From positions 124,001 to 188,000 of the forward strand of contig NZ_JABAIT010000004.1 in NCBI RefSeq assembly GCF_012843265.1: DNA of 64,000 bases, read 5' to 3'. Source of the stretch: Bacillus sp. DNRA2. GTDB lineage: Bacteria; Bacillota; Bacilli; Bacillales; Cytobacillaceae. Positions 52,127-63,947 of the stretch are shown one piece after another. The position numbers were made by a program, and so were the translations under genes. How positions within the stretch are numbered: position 1 is the stretch's first letter; every line of letters starts with the position of its first letter. Under the pieces are notes generated by a model. The model ran no database searches. It was not told the origin of the DNA and saw only the letters and a list, made by a program, of their open reading frames with translations.

Positions 52127-53197
52127 ATGATGAATATAGGAAAACTTGTTAAGCCTTTATTGGTTAGTACTGTTTTAGCGCTTGGTCTTACAGGTTGCGG
52201 AACCACTGAGAAAAACGAATCAACTGAATCGAAGAAAACTGAAAATCAAGTTGTAAATGTGTATACAGCTAGACATTATGAAGCAGATGATGAAGTTTAT
52301 AAGAATTTCACAGAAAAAACTGGTATCAAAGTAAATGTTGTAAAAGCAGAGGCAGAAGAACTCATTGAAAGGTTAAAGCGTGAAGGAGAAAGTACTCAAG
52401 CTGACTTATTTATTACCGTTGACGGTGGTGTTCTTGCTAATGCCAAGAATAATGATGTACTTCAACCTGTAACTTCTGATGAAATTGAAAAAAATGTTCC
52501 TAAAGAATTCCGTGAAAAAGAGAACAACTGGATTGGAATGGCCACAAGAGCACGTGTGATTGTTTACGCAAAGGATCGTGTGAAACCTGAACAGCTCTCT
52601 ACTTATGAAGGTTTAACAGATAAGAAATGGGAAGGGAAAGTGTTGGCTCGTTCTTCAACAAGTTTGTATAATCAGTCTTTACTTGCATCATTTATTGAGT
52701 TGAATGGAGAAGAAAAGGCAGAACAATGGTCAGAAGGAATCGTAAAAAACTTTGCTCGTCAACCTGATGGGGGAGACCGTGACCAAGCGAAAGCCATTGC
52801 AGCTGGAGTCGGTGATGTAGCAATTATGAACACCTACTATGTTGGTTTACTTGCAAACTCTGAAGATCCGGAAGAAGTAAAGGTTGCAGATAGCATTGGT
52901 GTTTTCTATCCTAACCAAGAAACAAACGGTACACATGTTAACATTAGTGGAATTGGATTAACTAAGCACAGTAAAAATAAAGAAAACGCCATTAAGTTAA
53001 TTGAATATATAACAGGTGTTGAAGCACAAGAGTTCTTATCTGCAAACAACTATGAATTCCCTGTAAACCCTGAAGCCAAACAAGCTGAGTTGTTAGAATC
53101 ATGGGGCGAGTTTAAAATGCAGAAGCTTGATTTTGACACATTAGGGGAACATAATCAAAAGGCTATTGAAATCTTTAATAAAACAGGATGGAAGTAA
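52127..53197 (+). CDS. Ferric iron ABC transporter, substrate-binding lipoprotein
   Basis: 356 residues, Fbp/FutA family. Lipoprotein signal with lipobox LTGCG; mature protein begins NVYTARHYEADDEVYKNF, the usual FutA start. Tyrosines that bind Fe(III) are expected in the VAIMNTYYVGLL stretch, where a Tyr pair is visible. Two ATG codons in a row; the first is used. Behind the Fur box and followed by permease and ATPase genes. Confidence 0.9.
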   Translation: MMNIGKLVKPLLVSTVLALGLTGCGTTEKNESTESKKTENQVVNVYTARHYEADDEVYKNFTEKTGIKVNVVKAEAEELIERLKREGESTQADLFITVDGGVLANAKNNDVLQPVTSDEIEKNVPKEFREKENNWIGMATRARVIVYAKDRVKPEQLSTYEGLTDKKWEGKVLARSSTSLYNQSLLASFIELNGEEKAEQWSEGIVKNFARQPDGGDRDQAKAIAAGVGDVAIMNTYYVGLLANSEDPEEVKVADSIGVFYPNQETNGTHVNISGIGLTKHSKNKENAIKLIEYITGVEAQEFLSANNYEFPVNPEAKQAELLESWGEFKMQKLDFDTLGEHNQKAIEIFNKTGWK

Positions 53198-53198
53198 T

Positions 53199-54845
53199 AT
53201 GAAAACTTCACCACTTAAACGTTACGCACAAAAAGAGCTTAACGGCTGGTGGATCATAAGTATGATTGCGGCGGCAGTAATTCTGCTGCCCATTCTTTAT
53301 GTTTTTGTCGAACTTTTCCAAGTACCAAATGAAAATTGGTACCAGATCCGCCAATACTTAATCAAAAATTATGTTTTTAATACTGTATTTCTTGTGGTAT
53401 TAACAGGATTGTTCACATCTTTCTTAGGGATTACCCTTGCTTGGCTGACATCAGCTTACGATTTTCCACTACGTAAGTTTTTTCGTTGGGGATTGATGCT
53501 GCCGCTTGCAATCCCACCATATATTGCTGCTTACACCTATAGAACCATGCTAAGCTATACGGGTGTAATTCAAACAACACTTAGGAACCAATTTGATTAT
53601 CAAATGAATCCAGAGGTTTTATCGATTTCATCTTTACGAGGAGCAGTCTTCATTTTTAGTTTATTCCTGTTTCCATATGTTTATATTATTGCCAGAGCGT
53701 TTCTAGAAAGTCAAAGCTCTACTTATATTGAAAGCGCTAGACTTTTAGGGAGAAAACCTTTCGCAGTTTTTACAAAAGTTGTATTACCACTTTCAAGACC
53801 AGCATTAATTGGCGGTGCTGTTTTAGTTATTTATGAAGTGCTGAGTGACTATGGAGTTACCAGCTATTTTGGCATTCATACTATTACGACCGCCATTTTT
53901 CAAACGTGGTTTGGAATGTATGATGTGGATACTGCTATGAGATTAGCAGCTTGGCTTATGATGTTCATCGTTGGAATGATGATCATTGAAAGGCTTCTTC
54001 GTATGCGACAGCGATATCATTTAAGTAATAAATCTAGGCCGCTTGTACCACAGAAACTTAAAGGGATTCATTCAGCTGCTGCATCGATCTATTGTTCGGT
54101 AGTGTTTTTGCTCGGTTTCTTGATTCCTTTTATCCAATTATTATCATGGGCAAAGTTAACCGTTGATAAGGTTTGGGATACAGAATTTTTTACTCTGCTC
54201 TATCAGACCGTTTCAGTTGCAGCTATTTCAACGAGTATTATCCTGATATTTGCTGTAATTGTAGCCAATGTTAGTCGTTCTAAAACGACCTTTTCATTTA
54301 TATTATCAAAATGGGTAACATCAGGATACTCGATTCCTGGTGCCATCATTGCTATTGGTGTACTGGCAGTTTTTATTCAACTCGATGAAAAATTAGCTCC
54401 CCTCTATTCGATGATGGGATTAGGAAATGCACCACTAGTATTAAGTCTGTCTATGGCCATGCTAATTGTAGGTTACACGATTCGATTTATGGCCACTGGA
54501 TATAATGCCATTGAAGTGGGTTATGAGAAGATTGGATCAAAATATACAGAGGCTTCAAGATTACTTGGAAATGGAGTGACCAAGACGTTTTTTAAAGTAG
54601 AACTCCCGCTGATTAAAGGTGCTGTATTAAGTGGGTTTATTTTGACATTTGTAGAGATTTGTAAAGAGCTACCATTAGTTTTATTATTAAGACCATTCAA
54701 TTTTGAAACGCTGGCTACGAAAACCTATCAGTATGCAAAAGACGAGATGATTCATGAAGCGTCCATTCCATCTTTAATGATTATTGGCCTTAGTGCTTTG
54801 TCTGTCATCGTTTTCCATTTGATTGATAAGAGGGTGAAACAATGA
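53199..54845 (+). CDS. Ferric iron ABC transporter, fused permease (FbpB-like)
   Basis: 548 residues, twelve membrane helices in two homologous halves. The EAA loops that contact the ATPase are in each half: SARLLGRKPFAVFTKVVLPL and ASRLLGNGVTKTFFKVELPL. ATG 53199 starts one base after the binding-protein stop; a longer frame from 53166 overlaps it and is not needed. Stop overlaps the ATPase start by four bases. Confidence 0.9.
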   Translation: MKTSPLKRYAQKELNGWWIISMIAAAVILLPILYVFVELFQVPNENWYQIRQYLIKNYVFNTVFLVVLTGLFTSFLGITLAWLTSAYDFPLRKFFRWGLMLPLAIPPYIAAYTYRTMLSYTGVIQTTLRNQFDYQMNPEVLSISSLRGAVFIFSLFLFPYVYIIARAFLESQSSTYIESARLLGRKPFAVFTKVVLPLSRPALIGGAVLVIYEVLSDYGVTSYFGIHTITTAIFQTWFGMYDVDTAMRLAAWLMMFIVGMMIIERLLRMRQRYHLSNKSRPLVPQKLKGIHSAAASIYCSVVFLLGFLIPFIQLLSWAKLTVDKVWDTEFFTLLYQTVSVAAISTSIILIFAVIVANVSRSKTTFSFILSKWVTSGYSIPGAIIAIGVLAVFIQLDEKLAPLYSMMGLGNAPLVLSLSMAMLIVGYTIRFMATGYNAIEVGYEKIGSKYTEASRLLGNGVTKTFFKVELPLIKGAVLSGFILTFVEICKELPLVLLLRPFNFETLATKTYQYAKDEMIHEASIPSLMIIGLSALSVIVFHLIDKRVKQ

Positions 54846-55525
54846 AAATTCTAGAAATACAGGATCTCACATTTTCCTTTTCACGAGTTCAGGAACCGGT
54901 CATAAAGGATTTATCCTTTATTGTTAAAAAGGGTGAAACAGTAGGTATCCTTGGTCCAAGCGGGAGCGGGAAAAGCACACTTCTTCGTCTTATAGCAGGT
55001 CTTGAAATGCCTAATAGTGGCAGTATATCAATAGCAGGTACATCAGTTGTAAACGATGCATTATTCGTTCAACCAGAAAACCGAGGAGTGGGGATGGTAT
55101 TTCAGGATTACGCTTTGTTTCCCCATATGACTGTCAAGGGTAATATATTATTTGGTCTTTCGAAAATATCAAGAAAAGACCGCACTTCTCGTTTAAAAGA
55201 AATGCTTCAACTTGTACAAATGGAGGAATTCGAAAAGAGGTATCCTCATGAATTAAGTGGGGGGCAGCAGCAAAGGATTGCCCTAGCTCGGGCTCTTGCC
55301 CCAAAACCAAAGCTGTTGTTAATGGATGAACCTTTCAGTAATCTTGATGCCGATTTAAAAGAGTCCATTCGTGCAGACCTAGGATCGATTTTGAAGAAGG
55401 CAGAAATGACCTGTATTATCGTGACTCATGACCGAAAAGATGTGGATGCGATTTGCGATCGAAATATCATGTTGGGGCAAAAGAACACGGCCTTTTTTCA
55501 AGAAAAAATAATTACAATTCAATAG
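54842..55525 (+). CDS. Ferric iron ABC transporter, ATPase (FbpC-like, short)
   Basis: 227 residues. Walker A LGPSGSGKST, Q loop, signature LSGGQQQRIALARALA, Walker B LLLMDEPFSNLD and H loop IIVTHDRKD. It stops soon after the nucleotide domain: the C-terminal regulatory (TOBE/OB) domain of typical FbpC proteins of about 350 residues is absent, so the iron-dependent trans-inhibition seen in some relatives would be lacking. Confidence 0.88.
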   Translation: MKILEIQDLTFSFSRVQEPVIKDLSFIVKKGETVGILGPSGSGKSTLLRLIAGLEMPNSGSISIAGTSVVNDALFVQPENRGVGMVFQDYALFPHMTVKGNILFGLSKISRKDRTSRLKEMLQLVQMEEFEKRYPHELSGGQQQRIALARALAPKPKLLLMDEPFSNLDADLKESIRADLGSILKKAEMTCIIVTHDRKDVDAICDRNIMLGQKNTAFFQEKIITIQ

Positions 55526-55687
55526 GGTAAGTTAGGAAATAAATCCCATGATCGTTTGGGTGGGGAATTTTCCAATACAATTTATCCGTTGCTACTTTCG
55601 CATGTAAATGATACCAATATAAAAAATATTGTTTGTCTGTTTATTTGATGTTAATATTTTATTGATTTAAAAATTTTATAAATAATT

Positions 55688-55765
55688 GGATTGTTACTGT
55701 TAAATCAGGCAAAACCTAAAATTAACTTTATTTATTATGTTAATTTTAGGTTTTTTATTTTTTTT
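55688..55765 (+). promoter_or_regulatory. LicT-type antiterminator (RAT) and terminator before licT
   Basis: A 29-base RAT at 55688-55716 (GGATTGTTACTG...CAGGCAAAACC) overlaps the 5' arm of a terminator, AACCTAAAATTAA/TTAATTTTAGGTT, with a T run. Binding of LicT would keep the terminator from forming, giving autoregulation of licT. Confidence 0.87.
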
Positions 55766-55778
55766 TGAGGTGATTGAC

Positions 55779-56612
55779 ATGAAAATTGCAAAAGTGATCA
55801 ACAACAATGTCATTAGTGTCACCGATTCCCATAATAAAGAGCTTGTGATTATGGGGAGAGGGATTGCGTTTCAAAAGAGGCCAGGCGACCTTGTGGACGA
55901 AACAAAGATCGAGAAGATTTTTAAATTAGATGATAAGGACATCTCTGAAAAATTTAAAATGCTCTTGTATGATGTTCCAATGGAATACATGGATATTTCT
56001 GAGCGGATTATTTCTTATACGAAAAACAAACTTGGTAGGAATTTGAATGATAGCATCTATGTATCATTAACCGATCATATTAACTTTGCGATTGAGAGAG
56101 CTCATAAAGGTTTACAAATTTCTAATCCGTTACTTTGGGAAATCAAACGAATTTATGCTGAAGAATATGCAATCGGTTTAAAGGCAATAACGATGATTAA
56201 AGAAACGCTTGGAATTATTCTTCCTGAGGATGAAGCGGGCTTTATTACGATGCATATTGTCAATGCTGAGCTAAATGAAGAAATGCCAAATGTCGTTAAC
56301 ATGACCAAATTAATTCAAGATATTTTAAATATCGTTAAATATCATTTTAAAATTGAAATTGATGAGGAATCCTTAAACTATTTCCGTTTTTTAACCCATC
56401 TCAAGTTTTTTACACAGCGGTTATATGCGGATACTCCCCACAATAATGAAGATGATTTTTTATATAAGATGGTCAAAGAGAAAAATACAGAAGCATTTGC
56501 GTGTGTGGAGAAAATTAGGGACTTTATCGAAAAAACTCATAAATATAAGTTAACAAAAGAAGAGATAGCCTACCTCACGATTCATATTGAACGAGTGGTA
56601 AATCGCTCCTGA
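55779..56612 (+). CDS. licT: Transcription antiterminator LicT (BglG family)
   Basis: 277 residues: RNA-binding CAT domain (MKIAKVINNNVISVTDSHNKELVIMG...), then two PTS regulation domains with the phospho-His sites in TDHINFAIERA, TMHIVNAEL, THLKFFTQRL and TIHIERVV. When beta-glucosides are present and glucose is absent, it binds the RAT RNAs. ATG 55779 behind GAGGTGA is the real start; a frame from 55737 begins inside the terminator. Confidence 0.93.
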   Translation: MKIAKVINNNVISVTDSHNKELVIMGRGIAFQKRPGDLVDETKIEKIFKLDDKDISEKFKMLLYDVPMEYMDISERIISYTKNKLGRNLNDSIYVSLTDHINFAIERAHKGLQISNPLLWEIKRIYAEEYAIGLKAITMIKETLGIILPEDEAGFITMHIVNAELNEEMPNVVNMTKLIQDILNIVKYHFKIEIDEESLNYFRFLTHLKFFTQRLYADTPHNNEDDFLYKMVKEKNTEAFACVEKIRDFIEKTHKYKLTKEEIAYLTIHIERVVNRS

Positions 56613-56632
56613 AAAATTATAGTAAGAAAGCG

Positions 56633-56662
56633 TTGACACTTTATGAAAGCGCATGCTAATAT
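56633..56662 (+). promoter_or_regulatory. Promoter of the beta-glucoside PTS operon, with cre-like site
   Basis: TTGACA (56633-56638), 18-base spacer, TAATAT (56657-56662). TGAAAGCGCATGCT (56644-56657), between the two boxes, matches the cre consensus except for two positions, so CcpA repression is plausible. Confidence 0.65.
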
Positions 56663-56690
56663 GATTTTACAAATTAATATTAATTTATTA

Positions 56691-56775
56691 GGATTGTTAC
56701 TGATTAAGCAGGCAAAACCTAAATTGTAGTACCAAACTTCTTTTATGTGTTTGGTTTACAATTTAGGTTTTTTTA
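56691..56775 (+). promoter_or_regulatory. Second RAT/terminator, upstream of the PTS gene
   Basis: RAT at 56691-56719, overlapping terminator arm AAACCTAAATTGTA that pairs with TTTACAATTTAGGTTT, then a T run. First of two in a row in the leader of the PTS gene. Confidence 0.85.
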
Positions 56776-56851
56776 TTTCTTACATTGAATTACAGTTGTA
56801 GGTGGTGGCCAACACTTACAAGTGGTTATGTAAAATTTCATATTTTTAACA

Positions 56852-56945
56852 GGATTGTTACTGGTAAAGCAGGCAAAACCTGAGGAAGATGAATGGGTAT
56901 TTTTACACCGTATCCATGTCTTGTTCCTCAGGTTATTTTTTTACA
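56852..56945 (+). promoter_or_regulatory. Third RAT/terminator, directly before the PTS gene
   Basis: RAT at 56852-56880 and a terminator with arms AACCTGAGGAA and TTCCTCAGGTT, followed by ATTTTTTT. It ends about 20 bases before the PTS start. With the site at 56691 it forms a tandem pair on one transcript. Confidence 0.87.
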
Positions 56946-56965
56946 AAAAATCAGGAGGTATCACC

Positions 56966-58831
56966 ATGGACTACAAAAAAACAGCAATAAGTATTCTTGA
57001 ATTAGTCGGTGGAGAAGAAAACGTTCAAAATGTTATTCATTGTATGACCAGATTACGCTTTAATTTACATGATAAAAGCAAGGTAGACCGCAAACGTTTA
57101 GAAAAGGTTCCTGGCATCATGGGAACAAATGTAAGCGGTGACCAGTTCCAAATCATTGTCGGAAATGATGTTCCAAAAGTATATAACGCTATTTTAGAAA
57201 ACAGCTCAATTAAAGTCGATAGCAAGTCCAAGCAATCTGGGAAAAAACAAAATCCAATCAATGCCATGTTCGATGTCATTTCCGGTGCGTTCACACCACT
57301 TCTCCCTGCGATTGCTGGTGCCGGTATGATCAAAGGGATTCTAGCAATCGCAATTGCTTTCGGATGGACAACGAGTACGAGCCAATTATATACCATCTTA
57401 AATGCTATTGGTGACGGAGCCTTTTACTTCTTGCCGATTCTTTTAGCAGTAAGTGCAGCAAGAAAATTTGGCAGCAACATTTATGTAGCAGGTGCTATAG
57501 CTGCAGCCCTCCTGCACCCAACCTTAACAGCTTTATTAAGTGCTGGTGAACCGATTCATTTCTTAGGTATTCCAGTTACCGCGGTTACTTATTCTTCAAC
57601 CGTTATTCCTATTTTATTAGCAATTTGGATTGCTTCTTATGTTGAAAAATGGGTGGATCGTATTATACCTGACATGTTTAAACTAATTTTAGTACCAACG
57701 ATTACTATCTTAATCATTGTACCCGTTACATTAATTGCAGTTGGTCCACTTGGTTCTATTATCGGAAATTGGCTTTCTGTAGCGATTGAGGCATTATTCA
57801 AATACGGATGGATTTTTGCAGGTTTAATCTTGGGAGGTACTTTCTCATTAATCATTATGACAGGAATGCACTATGCATTTACCCCAATTGTCATGAACAA
57901 TCTTGCAACTAAAGGATATGACTTTATCTTACCGGCTATGTTTGCGGCAAACATGGGGCAAGCAGGAGCGGCATTTGCAGTGTCTTTACGTTCAAAAAAT
58001 TTATCATTTAAATCTTTAGCAATGACAACTAGTATAACTGCACTTATGGGTATTACAGAACCAGCGATGTATGGAGTTAACATGCGCCTAAAGAAGCCAT
58101 TTATTGGTGGATTAATTGGTGGTGCTGTCGGTGGAGCATACTATAGTGCTGTTGGAGTAAAATATTTCATTCTTGGCGGTAATGTTGGTTTACCAGGTGT
58201 TACTTCTTTTATCGGCTCAACATTTTTATTAGCTATTATTGGATTGCCAATTGCCTTTGTGGCAGCTGCCATCGCTACTTTTATCCTAGGATTTAAGGAT
58301 TTAGAGAGTGAAGAAGGCCAAGATTCTGAAACTGCAGAAGGAACAACTACAACTGATACTAAGTCTGAATTAGTAGTAGCGGCAGAAAAGGTATTCAGCC
58401 CAATAAAAGGTGAAGTGAAGGCTTTAAGTGAAGTAAATGATCCAACGTTCTCTACAGAAATTATGGGTAAAGGTTTAGCAATCATGCCTCAAGAAGGTAA
58501 AGTGGTTTCACCTGTTACTGGAAGAGTAACGACTATTTTTAAAACGAAGCATGCAATTGGTATTACAAGCGATAATGGTGCTGAAATCCTAATCCATGTT
58601 GGATTGGAAACAGTAAGACTCGAAGGTAAACATTTCACAGCATATGTGAAGGATGGCGATTTTGTTGATGTGGGTCAAACTCTTGTGACATTTGATATGG
58701 ATGCCATTAAAGCAGAAGGGTATGACTTAATAACCCCAGTTATCATTACAAATCCTGATCGCTATCAGATTATTAAACCAGTAAAAAAAGGAGACATTAA
58801 CGCAAGTGAAGCATTCTTAGCATTACAGTAA
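56966..58831 (+). CDS. bglP: Beta-glucoside-specific PTS enzyme IIBCA
   Basis: 621 residues with domains in order B-C-A. EIIB phospho-Cys26 in NVIHCMTRLRF; EIIC with about ten membrane helices, including MTGMHYAFTPI and the ITEPAMYGVN motif; EIIA with phospho-His in ILIHVGLETVRLEGKHF. Takes up and phosphorylates aryl-beta-glucosides or cellobiose-type sugars and also phosphorylates LicT. ATG 56966 behind AGGAGGT; the longer frame from 56855 runs through the terminator. Confidence 0.92.
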   Translation: MDYKKTAISILELVGGEENVQNVIHCMTRLRFNLHDKSKVDRKRLEKVPGIMGTNVSGDQFQIIVGNDVPKVYNAILENSSIKVDSKSKQSGKKQNPINAMFDVISGAFTPLLPAIAGAGMIKGILAIAIAFGWTTSTSQLYTILNAIGDGAFYFLPILLAVSAARKFGSNIYVAGAIAAALLHPTLTALLSAGEPIHFLGIPVTAVTYSSTVIPILLAIWIASYVEKWVDRIIPDMFKLILVPTITILIIVPVTLIAVGPLGSIIGNWLSVAIEALFKYGWIFAGLILGGTFSLIIMTGMHYAFTPIVMNNLATKGYDFILPAMFAANMGQAGAAFAVSLRSKNLSFKSLAMTTSITALMGITEPAMYGVNMRLKKPFIGGLIGGAVGGAYYSAVGVKYFILGGNVGLPGVTSFIGSTFLLAIIGLPIAFVAAAIATFILGFKDLESEEGQDSETAEGTTTTDTKSELVVAAEKVFSPIKGEVKALSEVNDPTFSTEIMGKGLAIMPQEGKVVSPVTGRVTTIFKTKHAIGITSDNGAEILIHVGLETVRLEGKHFTAYVKDGDFVDVGQTLVTFDMDAIKAEGYDLITPVIITNPDRYQIIKPVKKGDINASEAFLALQ

Positions 58832-58845
58832 TGAAAATAAACTAG

Positions 58846-60291
<1,446 letters not shown>

Positions 60292-60300
60292 CACTAATGT

Positions 60301-60337
60301 ATGCCGGTTAGCCGTTAATGGCTTCCGGCATTTCTTT
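60301..60337 (+). terminator. Hairpin between the two GH1 genes
   Basis: ATGCCGG/CCGGCAT stem with inner GCC/GGC, then TTCTTTT. Modest T run; may only reduce expression of the second gene. Confidence 0.65.
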
Positions 60338-60354
60338 TGAAAAAATAATTCTAG

Positions 60355-61782
<1,428 letters not shown>

Positions 61783-61791
61783 TCTATTAAA

Positions 61792-61825
61792 AGAGTTTGT
61801 CCAAGAGAAGGGCAAACTCTGTTTT
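61792..61825 (+). terminator. Intrinsic terminator of the beta-glucoside operon
   Basis: AGAGTTTG/CAAACTCT stem and TGTTTTG. Confidence 0.75.
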
Positions 61826-61905
61826 GATAGTCTTGGATCATTGAAAATTATCACCAGAATCTCATTTATTGTTACATACACTCTATTCTTATGAAGTGCA
61901 TCTTT

Positions 61906-63156
61906 CTAAAAAGGTGCTATCGGGTGGGATGCGGTAGTGTCATGAATCATGATTAGAATGTCATATGTGAGGCGTAGTGGTATTTCTATGATTTCATCTT
62001 CTACTGTGGCTTCAGTCGCCACTGCTAGGATATTTCGAACCTGGTGGTCCTGGTTGAGCCAGGCGCGTGCAGGATTGTTCACGGTGCGCATGTCAAGCAT
62101 GTAATTGGGGAATTGCACCCGACCGAGTACCTTTTCGGCATTTTCCGGCGGGGGAGGGCCGACAGTGAACTTCGTCAAATCTCCAGTGTTTTCATCGATA
62201 GCGATGAATGAACCTTGGTAGAAGAAGAGGCCGAGATTCACATAGCCAGGGCCAAGGATTTGCTGCAGCCAGGTTCCTTGCGTCTTGTAATCCTCGGGGT
62301 TATGGCCAATGTGGGCGTTGTGGGCAGATATAAGGGTTTTGCTGTTCTTGTGGCGATACCACCAGATGGTGTTTTCGGCCATTGCCTGATCACGGGGTAT
62401 CCAGTATTCTTCGGTTGCGTGTGTCCTGGCGATCCAGACGACTACAGTTGCCTGTTGTTCGGCCCAGTCCGCCTCCTCCGGGTCAGCACCCCGGCGCAAT
62501 CTCTTCACTAGTCGCAGGGCCTCTTCCGCCTGGCGCTGCACTTGTTGGCGCTCCCTTTCGGGACGGGCGTCGTAGCTACGCTGCCATGTGCTGAAGTCCG
62601 TGGTGGGTATCAGACCATCGTACAAGTCCCTGAGTTTTGGTACCAGTTCCGAGTGGCCGCGTTCCTGGACGTAGTTGAAGATGTCATCAAAGATCCGGAT
62701 GTGAGGGAAATATACGTCATTTCCCATGAACTGCAATTGCCTGCATTGCGGATACTTCTTGTTGTACTGGCGCATCCACTCGATAAGTTCCAAATATTCT
62801 TCGGTGGCGAACAGTCGATAATTCCGGAGAAATTCTTGCTGCATGATTTCGACGGGGTTTCCCTTGCCATATAGGACGTAGTCGTTGAGCTGAAGGCCTG
62901 TACCCCAGTTTAGCTCTAACATGAATGTGGTGAACCCTTTTTCTTCAACCAAGTACTTGAAGAACCGGTGTTTGAGGGTAAAGAACTCGTGCGTACCATG
63001 AGTCCCCTCACCCATGCCAACCACAGGGGCGTTTCCAATCATCCTGTCAAGCGGGTACAAATCACGTAGGCTGCCGTACGGTTCGGTGGACAGCAACGGA
63101 TATGCGCTACGGTTGAGAGTGCGGACTACGGAATCATTATTTGGTTTATTATACAT
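61906..63156 (-). CDS. Erythromycin esterase family protein
   Basis: 416 residues. Family motif VVGMGEGTHGTHEFF with Glu50, His53 and His56, and the later LISAHNAHIGHN, both part of the Ere active site. Ere enzymes open macrolide lactone rings, but many relatives have other or unknown substrates, so resistance is not proven. The gene is visibly richer in G+C, with many CGC, GCC and CTG codons, than every neighbour, which suggests transfer from a higher-GC host. ATG 63156 behind AAAGGAG is preferred over TTG 63174. Confidence 0.8.
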   Translation of the reverse strand: MYNKPNNDSVVRTLNRSAYPLLSTEPYGSLRDLYPLDRMIGNAPVVGMGEGTHGTHEFFTLKHRFFKYLVEEKGFTTFMLELNWGTGLQLNDYVLYGKGNPVEIMQQEFLRNYRLFATEEYLELIEWMRQYNKKYPQCRQLQFMGNDVYFPHIRIFDDIFNYVQERGHSELVPKLRDLYDGLIPTTDFSTWQRSYDARPERERQQVQRQAEEALRLVKRLRRGADPEEADWAEQQATVVVWIARTHATEEYWIPRDQAMAENTIWWYRHKNSKTLISAHNAHIGHNPEDYKTQGTWLQQILGPGYVNLGLFFYQGSFIAIDENTGDLTKFTVGPPPPENAEKVLGRVQFPNYMLDMRTVNNPARAWLNQDHQVRNILAVATEATVEDEIIEIPLRLTYDILIMIHDTTASHPIAPF

Positions 63157-63264
63157 ATTGATAGCTCCTTTCAAGATTTCAACATATTTTATGTTTTAGT
63201 ACACAGAATGTACTATATTTAATAGAAAATGTACTTTAGCTTATAGATGCGATGTACTTTGGCA

Positions 63265-63304
63265 CAACAAAAGAAGGCAACTAACCCTCATGGGCGTTGC
63301 CTTC
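63265..63304 (-). terminator. Intrinsic terminator of the MarR gene
   Basis: On the minus strand GAAGGCAAC/GTTGCCTTC stem followed by TTTTGTTG. Confidence 0.82.
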
Positions 63305-63339
63305 ATACGTTTCTTGCAATTATTTAGAGTTTATAAAAA

Positions 63340-63774
63340 TTAGTCTTCCTTCAAATGATCAACAAGACGACCTAATAATTCACTTAAAATCAACAGTTCT
63401 TGCTCATTGTAAATATGATAAGATTTGCTATTAAATTCATTTCGTGATGAACTTAATTGTTCGTAAACTCGTTGTCCCGTTTCGGTCATTTTCACCCGTG
63501 TGCGTCGTTTATCTTCAGGGTCTGTAAATAACGCAACTAGATTTGCCTGCTGCATGCGATTAATCATTCCGGTCATATTTTGTTTTGTTACTAGTGTTTC
63601 CTCTTTTAATTCTCCAATTGATATATCTCCCTTATTTATAATGGTTCTTAAAATAACCCATTGTTGTATGCTATTAAGGCCGACATCGGCGACCATTTTT
63701 GCTCCATATCTGCTAAAAAGATTTGATATCCTTAGGAAATCTAAAGTTATATTCGTTTTTAAACTTTCCATCAT
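63340..63774 (-). CDS. MarR-family transcriptional regulator
   Basis: 144 residues, winged helix: ISIGELKEETLVTKQNMTGMINRM (recognition helix) and DPEDKRRTRVKMTETG (wing). ATG 63774 behind GGAGG. It is divergent from a gene cut by the right edge, with two palindromes between them that are its probable operators. Ligand unknown. Confidence 0.88.
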   Translation of the reverse strand: MMESLKTNITLDFLRISNLFSRYGAKMVADVGLNSIQQWVILRTIINKGDISIGELKEETLVTKQNMTGMINRMQQANLVALFTDPEDKRRTRVKMTETGQRVYEQLSSSRNEFNSKSYHIYNEQELLILSELLGRLVDHLKED

Positions 63775-63836
63775 AACCTCCTGGTCTGGAAAAGAATTTC
63801 AATAGTTATTTGTTTATTGTAATAAGGTAAATATTA

Positions 63837-63856
63837 TTAGTCAACTTATTGACTAA
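63837..63856. promoter_or_regulatory. MarR operator, copy 1
   Basis: Perfect inverted repeat TTAGTCAA-N4-TTGACTAA, the size and form of MarR-family operators, between marR and the divergent gene. Confidence 0.8.
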
Positions 63857-63880
63857 TTGTGGATGAGAGATTAAACTAGT

Positions 63881-63900
63881 TTAGTCAATAACTTGACTAA
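63881..63900. promoter_or_regulatory. MarR operator, copy 2
   Basis: Second TTAGTCAA-N4-TTGACTAA, 44 bases after the first, close to four helical turns. The two could bind dimers on the same face. Confidence 0.8.
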
Positions 63901-63947
63901 TTGAGAGGGTCAAATTATGTAGACTTTTATTATAGGAGATGAATAGG

